The notes beneath the pieces were generated by a model. That model made no database searches, was not told the origin of the DNA, and worked only from the letters and a program-made list of their open reading frames with translations. Positions 52,680 through 61,216 of a stretch of DNA of 64,000 bases are shown one piece after another. The stretch is from Candidatus Saccharimonadota bacterium (GTDB lineage Bacteria > Patescibacteriota > Saccharimonadia > Saccharimonadales > UBA4665): contig PLYP01000003.1 of the NCBI GenBank assembly GCA_003153395.1, forward strand, positions 22,556 through 86,555, written 5' to 3'. A program made the translations under genes and the position numbers. How positions within the stretch are numbered: position 1 is the stretch's first letter; every line of letters starts with the position of its first letter.

Positions 52680-54482
52680 ATGAGTGTTTTATCTGCTAAT
52701 ACCGAACAACAAATAGAAGAAGTGCTTGTTTCAAGCAAGATGATTGATGCCAGTAAACTGCCAATAGCGAAGGCTGAAGCTAAAAAAACTAACCAACCAT
52801 TATTAGGTTATTTAGTAAAAAATAACCTAATAACAGACGAACAACTAACTAAGGCGCACGCCACGATTACAGGGGTGCCATATGTTAATTTAACGCAAGC
52901 ACACATAGATCCTAAAATACTTAGCTTGCTACCTAAGGATATAGCGGAAAGATATATGGCGGTTCCATTAGGAGAGATGCGTCATAAATTGGTAGTGGCT
53001 ATGTTAGACGCTGACAATATCCAAGCTGTGGATTTCTTGAGTAACCGCATAGCAAGGCCTCTAAAAGTGTATGTTGCAAGTGAAGAGGGAATACGTCGGA
53101 TCTTGCATCAATATGATGCAAGATTAGATACCAATATGCAGGATGCCTTTAAAAAAGATTTCAGTGCTAGTCCTGGTTCGGAACAAGATGCAGGTGACTC
53201 GAAGATTAACTCGAAAAGTACAATTAAGAATCTTGTTGAGGATTCACCAATTAGTAAAGCATTGTCGGCAATACTTGATTTTGCAGCGCGTAATAGGGCA
53301 AGTGATGTGCATATTGAGCCACTAGAGAAGGAAGTCAAAATTAGGTGTCGGGTTGATGGAGTACTGAGAGAAATTATGAGGTTGCCTAAAAACACAGAAC
53401 CTGCACTTATTTCAAGAATTAAAATCTTAGCAAATTTGAAGATTGATGAACATAGAATACCTCAAGATGGCCAATTTACTATTAGAGCAGATAATAAGGA
53501 TATTGATTTAAGAATTGCCATCGCCCCTATCGTATGGGGTGAACAAGTTGTAATTAGATTACTTGATAAGTCAGGAACGTCCTTGCAGCTTGAAGCTATG
53601 GGATATAAAGGAAGAGCGTTGCGCCTAATACGTAATGCCATTAAACAACCAAATGGGATGATTCTTACAAGTGGACCTACAGGTTCAGGAAAATCAACTT
53701 CTCTTTATGCGCTATTACAAGAAATAAAGAATGACAGTATTAACATTGTTACTTTAGAAGACCCCGTTGAATACAAAATGGACGGGATAAATCAAATACA
53801 AGTTAATCCAGAAGTAGGATTAACATTTGCATCAGGGCTACGCAGTATACTTCGGCAAGACCCAGATGTAGTAATGGTAGGTGAAATTAGAGACAAAGAG
53901 ACGGCCCAATTAGCAATACAGGCATCACTAACAGGACACTTAGTGTTTAGTACGCTACATACCAATAGTGCTGCTGGAATACTGCCCAGGTTGTTAGATA
54001 TGGGGATAGAACCTTTTTTGATTGCTAGCACTGTTCACACCGTAATAGGTCAGAGACTTGTACGCAAAATAGCAGACCCAGGTAGATTATCTTATGAGTC
54101 TACGCAACCCGAAACAGAAGCAATTCAGGCTACTCTAGGTAAATTATTACCTCCATCTGAGAAGGAATTAGCTGTCGTTTCTCAGGATTTAGGCTATAAA
54201 AGCTTGCCCTTATCTACTCAAACCGCTTATACTTTATATAAAGGTACAGATAGCCCAGATACGCCGGCAGGTTACAGGGGTAGAATGGGACTTTACGAAG
54301 TATTTGACGTAACAGAGGCAATTCAGGCACTAATTATGAAACGCGCTACAAGCACCGAAATTGAAAAATACGCTATATCACAGGGCATGGTTAATATGCG
54401 TCAAGATGGATACCTTAAGGCATTGGACGGTCAAACTACTATTAACGAAGTAAATCGTGTAGCTGCAGAGGACATGGCATGA
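52680..54482 (+). CDS. pilB: Type IV pilus extension ATPase PilB, tetracysteine site missing
   Basis: 600 aa. An N-terminal MshEN/T2SSE_N domain (about 1-160) leads to the motor ATPase: DVHIEPLEKEVKIRCRVDG, Walker A SGPTGSGKSTSLYALL (about 332), Asp box and Walker B DPDVVMVGEIRDKETAQLAIQAS, His box TGHLVFSTLHTN. The CxxC...CxxC zinc motif that normally sits after the 'IAQRLVRK' segment is absent (ADPGRLSYESTQ and later TPAGYRGRMGLYEVF have no Cys). It powers pilus extension. Confidence 0.94.
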   Translation: MSVLSANTEQQIEEVLVSSKMIDASKLPIAKAEAKKTNQPLLGYLVKNNLITDEQLTKAHATITGVPYVNLTQAHIDPKILSLLPKDIAERYMAVPLGEMRHKLVVAMLDADNIQAVDFLSNRIARPLKVYVASEEGIRRILHQYDARLDTNMQDAFKKDFSASPGSEQDAGDSKINSKSTIKNLVEDSPISKALSAILDFAARNRASDVHIEPLEKEVKIRCRVDGVLREIMRLPKNTEPALISRIKILANLKIDEHRIPQDGQFTIRADNKDIDLRIAIAPIVWGEQVVIRLLDKSGTSLQLEAMGYKGRALRLIRNAIKQPNGMILTSGPTGSGKSTSLYALLQEIKNDSINIVTLEDPVEYKMDGINQIQVNPEVGLTFASGLRSILRQDPDVVMVGEIRDKETAQLAIQASLTGHLVFSTLHTNSAAGILPRLLDMGIEPFLIASTVHTVIGQRLVRKIADPGRLSYESTQPETEAIQATLGKLLPPSEKELAVVSQDLGYKSLPLSTQTAYTLYKGTDSPDTPAGYRGRMGLYEVFDVTEAIQALIMKRATSTEIEKYAISQGMVNMRQDGYLKALDGQTTINEVNRVAAEDMA

Positions 54483-54542
54483 GTAATAGCATAGATAATC
54501 CAAAGCACTTAACGTCAACTCAAAATACTGGAGGGCACAGAT

Positions 54543-55613
54543 ATGAGTACATCACAACCTAGAATTGAAGTTCTTCTAGATGAAGTTATTAAAAAGAAAG
54601 CTTCAGATTTACACCTTCAGACAGGCTTGCCGCCCATGCTTAGAGTAGATGGAGCACTTACTCCAGTGGTAGGAGCTGATGTTTTAAACGAAGAAAGCCT
54701 TGAAGGCTTACTCTTTGCAATATTAGATGAGGACCAGAAACAGATTCTTATAAAAGATAAGGAATTTGATTTTAGTTTTGCTTACGGCGATCTAGGACGT
54801 TTTCGAGTGAATGCGTTTCATGAAAGAGGGAATCTAGCTGGAGCTCTAAGACTAATACCTAATGAAATTATGACTATCGAGCAACTAGGTTTACCTGCCA
54901 TTGTAAATAAGTTTGCAGATTATCCGCGGGGCTTAGTTCTTGTTACAGGCCCAACTGGATCGGGTAAATCCACTACTTTATCAGCTCTTGTGCATAAAAT
55001 TAATGTTGAAAAAGCAATGCATATAATAACGATCGAAGATCCAATAGAATTTACTCATAAATCTCTAAAATCAGTTATTGTGCAAAGAGAAGTTCACTAC
55101 GATACTTACTCATTTAGTGCTGCACTTAGAAGTGCGCTAAGAGAGGATCCTGATGTAGTTTTAATAGGAGAAATGCGTGATCTTGAAACTATAGCCAGCG
55201 CTATAACCATCGCTGAAACAGGACACTTGGTGTTTGCAACCTTACACACTAATAACGCCGCTCAAAGTATCGATAGAATGATAGACGTTTTTCCTCCACA
55301 CCAACAACCTCAAATCCGAGCTCAACTTTCAAATATATTAATGGCAATTGTTTCTCAGCGATTAGTTCCTTCGATAGGTGGAGGTCGAATTGCTGCAGCA
55401 GAAATATTAGTAGCCACATCAGCAGTTAGAAATATTATTAGGGAGGGCAAAAGCCATCAGTTAGAGGCAGTTATTCAAACCGGTGCTGAATTTGGTATGC
55501 AATCAATGGATAAAACCTTAGTAACCCTAATTCACGAGGGGACTGTTACATACGACGAAGCTCGAAACTTCGCTGTAGATTTAGAAGAATTAGATAGGTT
55601 AATGAGGAGCTAA
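54543..55613 (+). CDS. pilT: Type IV pilus retraction ATPase PilT
   Basis: 356 aa. The N-terminal PAS-like domain (KKASDLHLQTGLPPMLRVDGALTP) leads to Walker A VTGPTGSGKSTTLSAL, Asp box, Walker B REDPDVVLIGEMRDLETIASAI and His box TGHLVFATLHTNNAAQSIDRM. It drives pilus retraction and twitching motility. An AGGAG-like GGAGGG precedes the start. Confidence 0.95.
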   Translation: MSTSQPRIEVLLDEVIKKKASDLHLQTGLPPMLRVDGALTPVVGADVLNEESLEGLLFAILDEDQKQILIKDKEFDFSFAYGDLGRFRVNAFHERGNLAGALRLIPNEIMTIEQLGLPAIVNKFADYPRGLVLVTGPTGSGKSTTLSALVHKINVEKAMHIITIEDPIEFTHKSLKSVIVQREVHYDTYSFSAALRSALREDPDVVLIGEMRDLETIASAITIAETGHLVFATLHTNNAAQSIDRMIDVFPPHQQPQIRAQLSNILMAIVSQRLVPSIGGGRIAAAEILVATSAVRNIIREGKSHQLEAVIQTGAEFGMQSMDKTLVTLIHEGTVTYDEARNFAVDLEELDRLMRS

Positions 55614-55710
55614 CGATGCACTTAATAGCTACATTTCCTACAGGTAACAATTTACTGTCTGTTATTTTCGGAAATATACTTAAGCTACAATTTGAAAGCG
55701 GAGAATTACA

Positions 55711-56928
55711 GTGTTAACTTATAATTACCAAGCTAGAAACACTAAAACGGGGCAAAAGATTAAGGCAAAGGTTCAGGCTGAAAATGAACAAACTGCTGCC
55801 AAACTAATCCGAGAACAGGGCCTCACCCCATTAAGTATCAAGCCAGAAAATTCTTCTGGTATTCATGGTCGACGTCGAATAAAAACTAAAGAAAAAGTTC
55901 TATTTAGCCGACAGCTTGCAACTTTAATTAATGCCGGTTTACCACTTGTTCAAAGCTTAAGAAATGTAGTTTTGCAAACTAATAATAAGCACTTTAAAGT
56001 AGTGATTAATCAGATAATAACAGACGTAGAGGCTGGCTCGGCATTTAGCGTAGCATTAGAAAAGCACCCTGCTGTATTTAATAGAGTTTATGTAAGCTTA
56101 ATTGCTGCATCTGAAACTTCAGGAACATTAGATAAGGGACTAGAAAGACTTGCTAATCAACAAGAAAAAGATGCGGATATTATAAGTAAGGTTCGTGGAG
56201 CATTGATTTACCCAGGTATAGTGTTGCTTGTAATGATGGCAGTAGTTGTATTTATGGTAGTAAAAGTTCTGCCTCAAGTACAGAATATATATTCAAGTTT
56301 ACCAAATGTCTCATTGCCACTTCCAACTAGAGTACTATTGGTCATATCACATTTTCTTACCCATTATTGGTGGATTGCAATAATAGTATTAGTTGCATCC
56401 GTTGTATTAGGATCTAGGTGGGCTAAGAGCTTAGGTGGACGCACCGTTATTGATAAAATTAAGATGCGGGCGTGGCCTATTGGCATACTCTATATGAAAA
56501 TGTATATGGCTAGATTTGCTCGAACATCTACGACTCTTGTATCTAGCGGAGTTCCTATTATTCATGTACTAGAGATAACATCGGAGGCAGTAGATAATGT
56601 TCATATATCTAACTCATTAACTAGAGCAATTGAAAAAGTTAAAGGCGGGAAGTCATTATCTGAGGCATTATCTAATGATCCTAATTTTCTCGATCTAGTT
56701 CCTCAGATGTTGAGCATTGGTGAAAAATCTGGGGCAATGGAAACAATGCTTGCAAAAGTAGCTGACTATTATGAAAAAGAAGTAGACAATGAGATAAAAA
56801 CTATTAGTACAATAATTGAACCCGTAATGATGGTAATAATGGGGGTTATAGCTATTACTATTGTTGCTGCCGTACTCTTACCAATATATGGTTTAGTAAA
56901 TCAATCAGGCTTCACAAATGCCGGTTAA
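55711..56928 (+). CDS. pilC: Type IV pilus inner-membrane platform PilC (GspF family)
   Basis: 405 aa, GTG start with AGCGGAG upstream. Two GspF domains, each with a TM pair: (1) FSRQLATLINAGLPLVQSLRNV ... GALIYPGIVLLVMMAVVVFMVVKVLP; (2) FARTSTTLVSSGVPIIHVLEIT ... VMMVIMGVIAITIVAAVLLPIY. It holds the PilB/PilT motors and the growing pilus. Confidence 0.94.
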   Translation: MLTYNYQARNTKTGQKIKAKVQAENEQTAAKLIREQGLTPLSIKPENSSGIHGRRRIKTKEKVLFSRQLATLINAGLPLVQSLRNVVLQTNNKHFKVVINQIITDVEAGSAFSVALEKHPAVFNRVYVSLIAASETSGTLDKGLERLANQQEKDADIISKVRGALIYPGIVLLVMMAVVVFMVVKVLPQVQNIYSSLPNVSLPLPTRVLLVISHFLTHYWWIAIIVLVASVVLGSRWAKSLGGRTVIDKIKMRAWPIGILYMKMYMARFARTSTTLVSSGVPIIHVLEITSEAVDNVHISNSLTRAIEKVKGGKSLSEALSNDPNFLDLVPQMLSIGEKSGAMETMLAKVADYYEKEVDNEIKTISTIIEPVMMVIMGVIAITIVAAVLLPIYGLVNQSGFTNAG

Positions 56929-56980
56929 CCGACATGCCGGAATATAAAAATATTAGAATATTGAGTCGGGTGATTTGAAA

Positions 56981-57532
56981 ATGAAACACTCTCCAATCAC
57001 TGCCCGAGAAATGACTTTTAGAGAAGGTTTTACGATAATAGAGACTCTTTTTGTGCTGGCGATCGCTGGTATCATGCTTTTACTTATTCTTTATGCAATT
57101 CCCACACTAAATCGTAGCTCTAAGAATAATCAGCGAAAACAAGATGCCACGACAATTTTAGAGGCAGTTTCGCATTATGAACTAAATAATTCGGGTAATT
57201 TTCCAATTTCAGGAAGTAATTTCTTACAGGGATATCAACACCAAATAACCTACTATGATTCAACATCAACACCAGTACAATACTATATTAGCTTAACAAG
57301 TCCACGTCCTCCGTCAGGTGTTGCTGTTTATGCAGGAGGACCAAGCGATACTGTTGTGCCAGAGAGTCCCTCAACGCAATTAGATGGCATATATATATAC
57401 AATTACCAAAAATGTATTCCAGATGGCTCTGGTAGCTCTACAAATCTTGCAGCAGGATACGGAGATATAGTTGCATTGTTCGCTTTGGATAGTGGTACAA
57501 CAACACCATTATCGCAGTGTAAACAGCTATAG
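56981..57532 (+). CDS. Type IV pilin or pseudopilin
   Basis: 183 aa. The prepilin signal is MKHSPITAREMTFREG, with processing before FTIIETLFVLAIAG; Glu+5 is present. The N-terminal helix continues about 30 residues, then a polar globular part ending in two cysteines (KCIPD and QCKQ) that could form the D-loop pair. Frame opens at TTG 56975; ATG 56981 is preferred. Located between pilC and a separately promoted pilin. Confidence 0.85.
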   Translation: MKHSPITAREMTFREGFTIIETLFVLAIAGIMLLLILYAIPTLNRSSKNNQRKQDATTILEAVSHYELNNSGNFPISGSNFLQGYQHQITYYDSTSTPVQYYISLTSPRPPSGVAVYAGGPSDTVVPESPSTQLDGIYIYNYQKCIPDGSGSSTNLAAGYGDIVALFALDSGTTTPLSQCKQL

Positions 57533-57551
57533 AATAGTTAAGTACCATTAA

Positions 57552-57591
57552 TAAACTACTCATAAACTATACCTGTGGAAAAAGTAAACTA
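57552..57591 (+). repeat. Three helically phased TAAACTA heptamers
   Basis: TAAACTA at 57552-57558, 57563-57569 and 57585-57591, at 11- and 22-bp steps, just upstream of the pilin -35 (57596). The pattern fits an activator that binds one DNA face. Confidence 0.6.
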
Positions 57592-57595
57592 TAAC

Positions 57596-57624
57596 TTGCA
57601 TTTTCAATCAGATACAACTATTAT
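57596..57624 (+). promoter_or_regulatory. Sigma-70 promoter of the pilin gene
   Basis: -35 TTGCAT, 17-bp spacer and -10 TATTAT. Leader of about 40 nt ending in AAAGGGGG before the ATG at 57672. Confidence 0.7.
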
Positions 57625-57671
57625 CAAACCATAAGCACTAAATTAACTAAGCCGCAAAGGGGGCATTTGCA

Positions 57672-58220
57672 ATGCTTAAGAAAATAAATAAAACTAAGTC
57701 TGAAGGATTCACTATTATCGAAGTGATTATAGTGTTGGCTATCGCAGGACTTATACTGCTAATAGTATTACTAGCTGTACCAGCATTACAACGTAGTGCA
57801 AGGAACACAGCGATTAAAAATGATTCATCTGCTTTAGCTGCAGGTATATCTGATTTTGAGTCCAATAATAATGGCGCTGTACCTACCAAGGAAGTTAATA
57901 CGAGTGGCTCCATCTCAATACAAAATGCTACTATCGCATCAGGAGCTACGGCAAAGATACAAGGTGCTGACTCTATTAATGGCTCGACAGGAACAGTAAC
58001 TTTTCCTATCAAGACAAGACCAGTAATAGCAAATGTATCAGCTGGATCCATATATGTGGATACTGGTGAGAGTTGCCCTCAAAATAACATAGTTTCAACT
58101 AGCACAAGAGCTTTCGCAGTCTACTACTGGACAGAGACACCCGGTGTAGTGGCTAGTACTACTACTCCAGACGGTATAATCAACGGTACCGGTCTAACAG
58201 GTCAATGTATAGACACTTAG
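57672..58220 (+). CDS. Probable major type IV pilin
   Basis: 182 aa. The short leader MLKKINKTKSEG is cleaved before FTIIEVIIVLAIAGLIL (Glu5 conserved). A long amphipathic helix follows (SARNTAIKNDSSALAAGISDFESNNNG), then a Ser/Thr/Gly-rich globular domain with two Cys (SCPQN, QCIDT). A dedicated promoter with upstream repeats, a strong AGGGGG site and a terminator after the gene all point to a highly expressed pilin. Major-pilin status is inferred from this layout. Confidence 0.88.
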   Translation: MLKKINKTKSEGFTIIEVIIVLAIAGLILLIVLLAVPALQRSARNTAIKNDSSALAAGISDFESNNNGAVPTKEVNTSGSISIQNATIASGATAKIQGADSINGSTGTVTFPIKTRPVIANVSAGSIYVDTGESCPQNNIVSTSTRAFAVYYWTETPGVVASTTTPDGIINGTGLTGQCIDT

Positions 58221-58282
58221 AAGAGAAGTGATTCTATATAGGCTCGATGTAAATTAGTAACAAGTAACATAACGTAACACTT

Positions 58283-58314
58283 AAATCAGCAGGTTTGCCG
58301 TAACCTGCTGATTT
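58283..58314 (+). terminator. Strong intrinsic terminator after the pilin gene
   Basis: Perfect 13-bp stem AAATCAGCAGGTT with AACCTGCTGATTT, loop TGCCGT, followed by TATGAT. It isolates the pilin gene from pilD. Confidence 0.75.
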
Positions 58315-58326
58315 TATGATAGGATA

Positions 58327-59172
58327 TTGCTTATGGTAGTAATCATACTGATTGTATTTGGATTAATTGCCGGAAGTTTTATCAATGCATTAGTTTGGCG
58401 TGTTTTCGAACAAGATAAACTTAAATCTCAAAAACGAAAAAGTGCAGAAATAAATGATTTTTCTATTGTTCATGGCCGTTCAATGTGCCCTAAATGTAAA
58501 CACATACTTAACGCAAAGGATTTAATACCGGTATTAAGCTGGGTCTATTTAAGAGGTAAATGCCGATACTGTCGTACGTCTATTTCATCTCAGTATCCCA
58601 TAATTGAAATAGTTACAGCTGGACTTTTTATTGCATCATATAAGTGGTGGCCTGATCAAATTACAGATTATCATATAGCTGTTTTTACAATATGGCTTTT
58701 TCTACTTACAGGATTAATTGCATTAGCTGTGTATGATATACGTTGGAAATTACTTCCTAACAGAATTGTATACCCACTTATTTACCTTGCATTTGTACAA
58801 GCTGTGGTTAGGGTGGTATTTTCTACTAATCCCTTACATTCCATGCTTTACGGCGTCCTTGCTGTAATCATTGGTGGTGGTATTTTCTATATTTTATACC
58901 AGATTTCAGGGGGTAAATGGATAGGAGGAGGGGATATCCGTTTAGGTGCTTTACTAGGCTTAATTGTATTTAGTCCAAGTGAAGCTTTTCTTATGATATT
59001 TCTGGCATCTTTTATGGGGTCTATATTATCGTTACCTGTTTTATTAACAGGACGTATTAAAAAAGATACTAAAATTCCATTTGGACCGTTTTTAATAGCT
59101 GCAACGATAATTACAGTTCTCTTTGGCAATCATATTATACATTGGTACCAGAATATAATTATGCCTATTTGA
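58327..59172 (+). CDS. pilD: Prepilin peptidase / N-methyltransferase PilD
   Basis: 281 aa. Polytopic membrane enzyme that cleaves prepilin leaders and N-methylates the mature end. The cytoplasmic loop with CPKCKH (about residue 54) and CRYC (about 79) is complete. The two catalytic aspartates are in YDIRWKLLPN (about 139) and GGGDIRLGALLGL (about 202), with about seven further TM helices. Zinc cysteines are retained. TTG 58327 and ATG 58333 are both possible starts; TATGAT at 58315 is close to either. Confidence 0.95.
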   Translation: MLMVVIILIVFGLIAGSFINALVWRVFEQDKLKSQKRKSAEINDFSIVHGRSMCPKCKHILNAKDLIPVLSWVYLRGKCRYCRTSISSQYPIIEIVTAGLFIASYKWWPDQITDYHIAVFTIWLFLLTGLIALAVYDIRWKLLPNRIVYPLIYLAFVQAVVRVVFSTNPLHSMLYGVLAVIIGGGIFYILYQISGGKWIGGGDIRLGALLGLIVFSPSEAFLMIFLASFMGSILSLPVLLTGRIKKDTKIPFGPFLIAATIITVLFGNHIIHWYQNIIMPI

Positions 59173-59214
59173 ATTATAGGGTGTAGATAATGCTTGTGCT
59201 ATACTTAAACAGAT

Positions 59215-60018
59215 ATGAAAGGTGGAAAATCACCTCTTGGCTATACTATTGTTGAAGTAATGATTGTTTTAGCTGTTTCTGGACTTATGTTCATAGTAGC
59301 TGCAAATTTTATAAATGGTAAACAAGAGCAAACAAGCTTTACTGAAGGTGTAAATGAGCTCGCTTCGAATACCCAAAATCTTATAAATCAAGTTAAAAAT
59401 GGTAAATATAGTGATATCCCAATCTCATGCACTGCCAGCGGGGGTAGTCTTACCATATCATCACCTGGTTCAAGTACTACAACACAAGGGCAAAATGCTG
59501 AGTGCACTTTTCTAGGGAAAGTTTTACATGTAACAGGCAATAACAGCCCAAATTACGAAGTATTTACAATAGCAGGGGAACGATTATCGGGAGGAGTGCC
59601 AGTAACGGACTTAAATTCTGCGATGCCGACTCCTGTTGCTGCTCCATTTACAAGTACTAATCCCATTAACCTAACGACTCAAGAAATTGCTCCGCAGAAT
59701 TTGTTCCTTGAATATATTTTAGTAAATGGAAACCAGTATTCTGAAATAGGGTTTATACAGTATCCAGGCAATAGCGACGGGGCTGGTGGTTTGCAAAACG
59801 GACCACAAACGATCGATTTATATTATGTGAATGGTAGCAGTCTAGGATTATCTTCTACAACTGCGGCAGCAACAAAGATAACGAGTGCTAATTTAATGCC
59901 CGTTCATACAGCATCAATTTGCGTTACTGACAATCATAAATACGCTGATATAGTCATTGGAACAAGCGGAGATCAACTAAATGTTACAGTTAACAACATA
60001 AATACATCATCATGCTAA
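59215..60018 (+). CDS. Type IV pseudopilin (minor pilin 1)
   Basis: 267 aa. Prepilin leader MKGGKSPLG then YTIVEVMIVLAVSGLMFIVA (Glu5 present). Large Ser/Thr/Gly-rich globular domain with cysteines SCTAS, ECTFL, ICVTD and SSC. Likely minor pilin of the priming/tip complex. Overlaps the next gene by 7 bp. Confidence 0.82.
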   Translation: MKGGKSPLGYTIVEVMIVLAVSGLMFIVAANFINGKQEQTSFTEGVNELASNTQNLINQVKNGKYSDIPISCTASGGSLTISSPGSSTTTQGQNAECTFLGKVLHVTGNNSPNYEVFTIAGERLSGGVPVTDLNSAMPTPVAAPFTSTNPINLTTQEIAPQNLFLEYILVNGNQYSEIGFIQYPGNSDGAGGLQNGPQTIDLYYVNGSSLGLSSTTAAATKITSANLMPVHTASICVTDNHKYADIVIGTSGDQLNVTVNNINTSSC

Positions 60019-60509
60019 GAAAATTGTTATTTAAAGGCGAAGACGGAGATACTTTAATCGAAGTTCTAGTAGTTCTTGCGGTACTAGGCTTTGCTATAGG
60101 AATTTCATATGCAACTGCTAGCCAAAGCCTGCTAAATGCTAGACAAGCTCAGGAGAACACTCAGGCCACAGAATACTCTCAGACGGAACTTGAATTTTTG
60201 CGAGTTTTAGGCCCGTCAGGAAATATTACTGGAGGAAACCCTACTACGAATATTTATGCTCAAACGTCGCCATTTTGTATTTATAGTACAAGCGCAGTGC
60301 CTCCTATTACTAATTCCTGTACTAATTTTGATCCTTCGGGAATTTACCTAGTAAACATATATTATTGTGCTAAGATTTCAACTTCTCCGCCTGCCTGTAC
60401 AGGTATAACTGACCCCTATACATTTATCATACAAACGACTTGGCCTGATGTATCTGGTAAGGGAACTGATAGTGTAACCTTAAGCTATAAGACTTATCCA
60501 ACAACATGA
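60012..60509 (+). CDS. Type IV pseudopilin (minor pilin 2)
   Basis: 165 aa. Leader MLRKLLFKGEDG then DTLIEVLVVLAVLGFAIGIS (Glu5). Short globular part with Cys residues. The ATGA overlap with the next gene shows tight coupling. PilV/GspI-like minor pilin. Confidence 0.82.
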   Translation: MLRKLLFKGEDGDTLIEVLVVLAVLGFAIGISYATASQSLLNARQAQENTQATEYSQTELEFLRVLGPSGNITGGNPTTNIYAQTSPFCIYSTSAVPPITNSCTNFDPSGIYLVNIYYCAKISTSPPACTGITDPYTFIIQTTWPDVSGKGTDSVTLSYKTYPTT

Positions 60510-61213
60510 TAAATTATAAAAAAATCAATACTACATCTAGCGGCTTCACGATAATTGAATTAATGATCTCAATTACAGTATTGTCTGTCATTTTGCTTAT
60601 GGCATCAGTAATAATAATAAATGTAGGCCATTTATTTTATAAAGGAGTAAGTACTTCGCGTATCCAGGATAATACAAGAAGTATTGCAGACGATATTGCA
60701 CAGCGGTTGCAATATACTGATCAGGTCCCAAATACTGGAGCAGGGTCGGGTTATATGGCTTATTGCATTGGAGAGACACGCTTCACCTACGTTTTGTTTA
60801 AACAAATAGTTACGGATACACCACACGTTCTTTGGAGAGACACCTTACCTAGTGGCACATCTTCATGCGTTCCAGCGGCTCTAAATGTTAATCCTCCGTC
60901 TAGCGATCCTAAGGGAGTCGAGCTAATTACGTCAAATGCAAGATTAACAAATTTTAGTATTAGCCTGTCATCTCCTTATACGGTTAATGTAAGTCTGGCT
61001 TATGGAGATAATGATCTAATTTGTGATAACGGGCAGGCTGGAGACTGTAGTTACATACAAGGGGAGAGTCCCTGGATACAGTCGTTGATAGCTGGAGGCG
61101 GTGCATTAGCAGCAAAAGGTCAGATTACCTGTAAGGGACAAGACGTAGGACAGCAATTCTGCGCAACAAGTAATCTGAGTATAACAGTCTCACAGAGATT
61201 GACTGGTAGTTAA
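60506..61213 (+). CDS. Type IV pseudopilin (minor pilin 3, PilW-like)
   Basis: 235 aa. Leader MINYKKINTTSSG then FTIIELMISITVLSVILLM (Glu5). Globular domain with Cys pairs (CDNGQAGDC, ITCKGQ and FCATS). PilW/GspJ-like; together with neighbours it forms a minor-pilin priming set. Confidence 0.82.
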   Translation: MINYKKINTTSSGFTIIELMISITVLSVILLMASVIIINVGHLFYKGVSTSRIQDNTRSIADDIAQRLQYTDQVPNTGAGSGYMAYCIGETRFTYVLFKQIVTDTPHVLWRDTLPSGTSSCVPAALNVNPPSSDPKGVELITSNARLTNFSISLSSPYTVNVSLAYGDNDLICDNGQAGDCSYIQGESPWIQSLIAGGGALAAKGQITCKGQDVGQQFCATSNLSITVSQRLTGS

Positions 61214-61216
61214 AAA

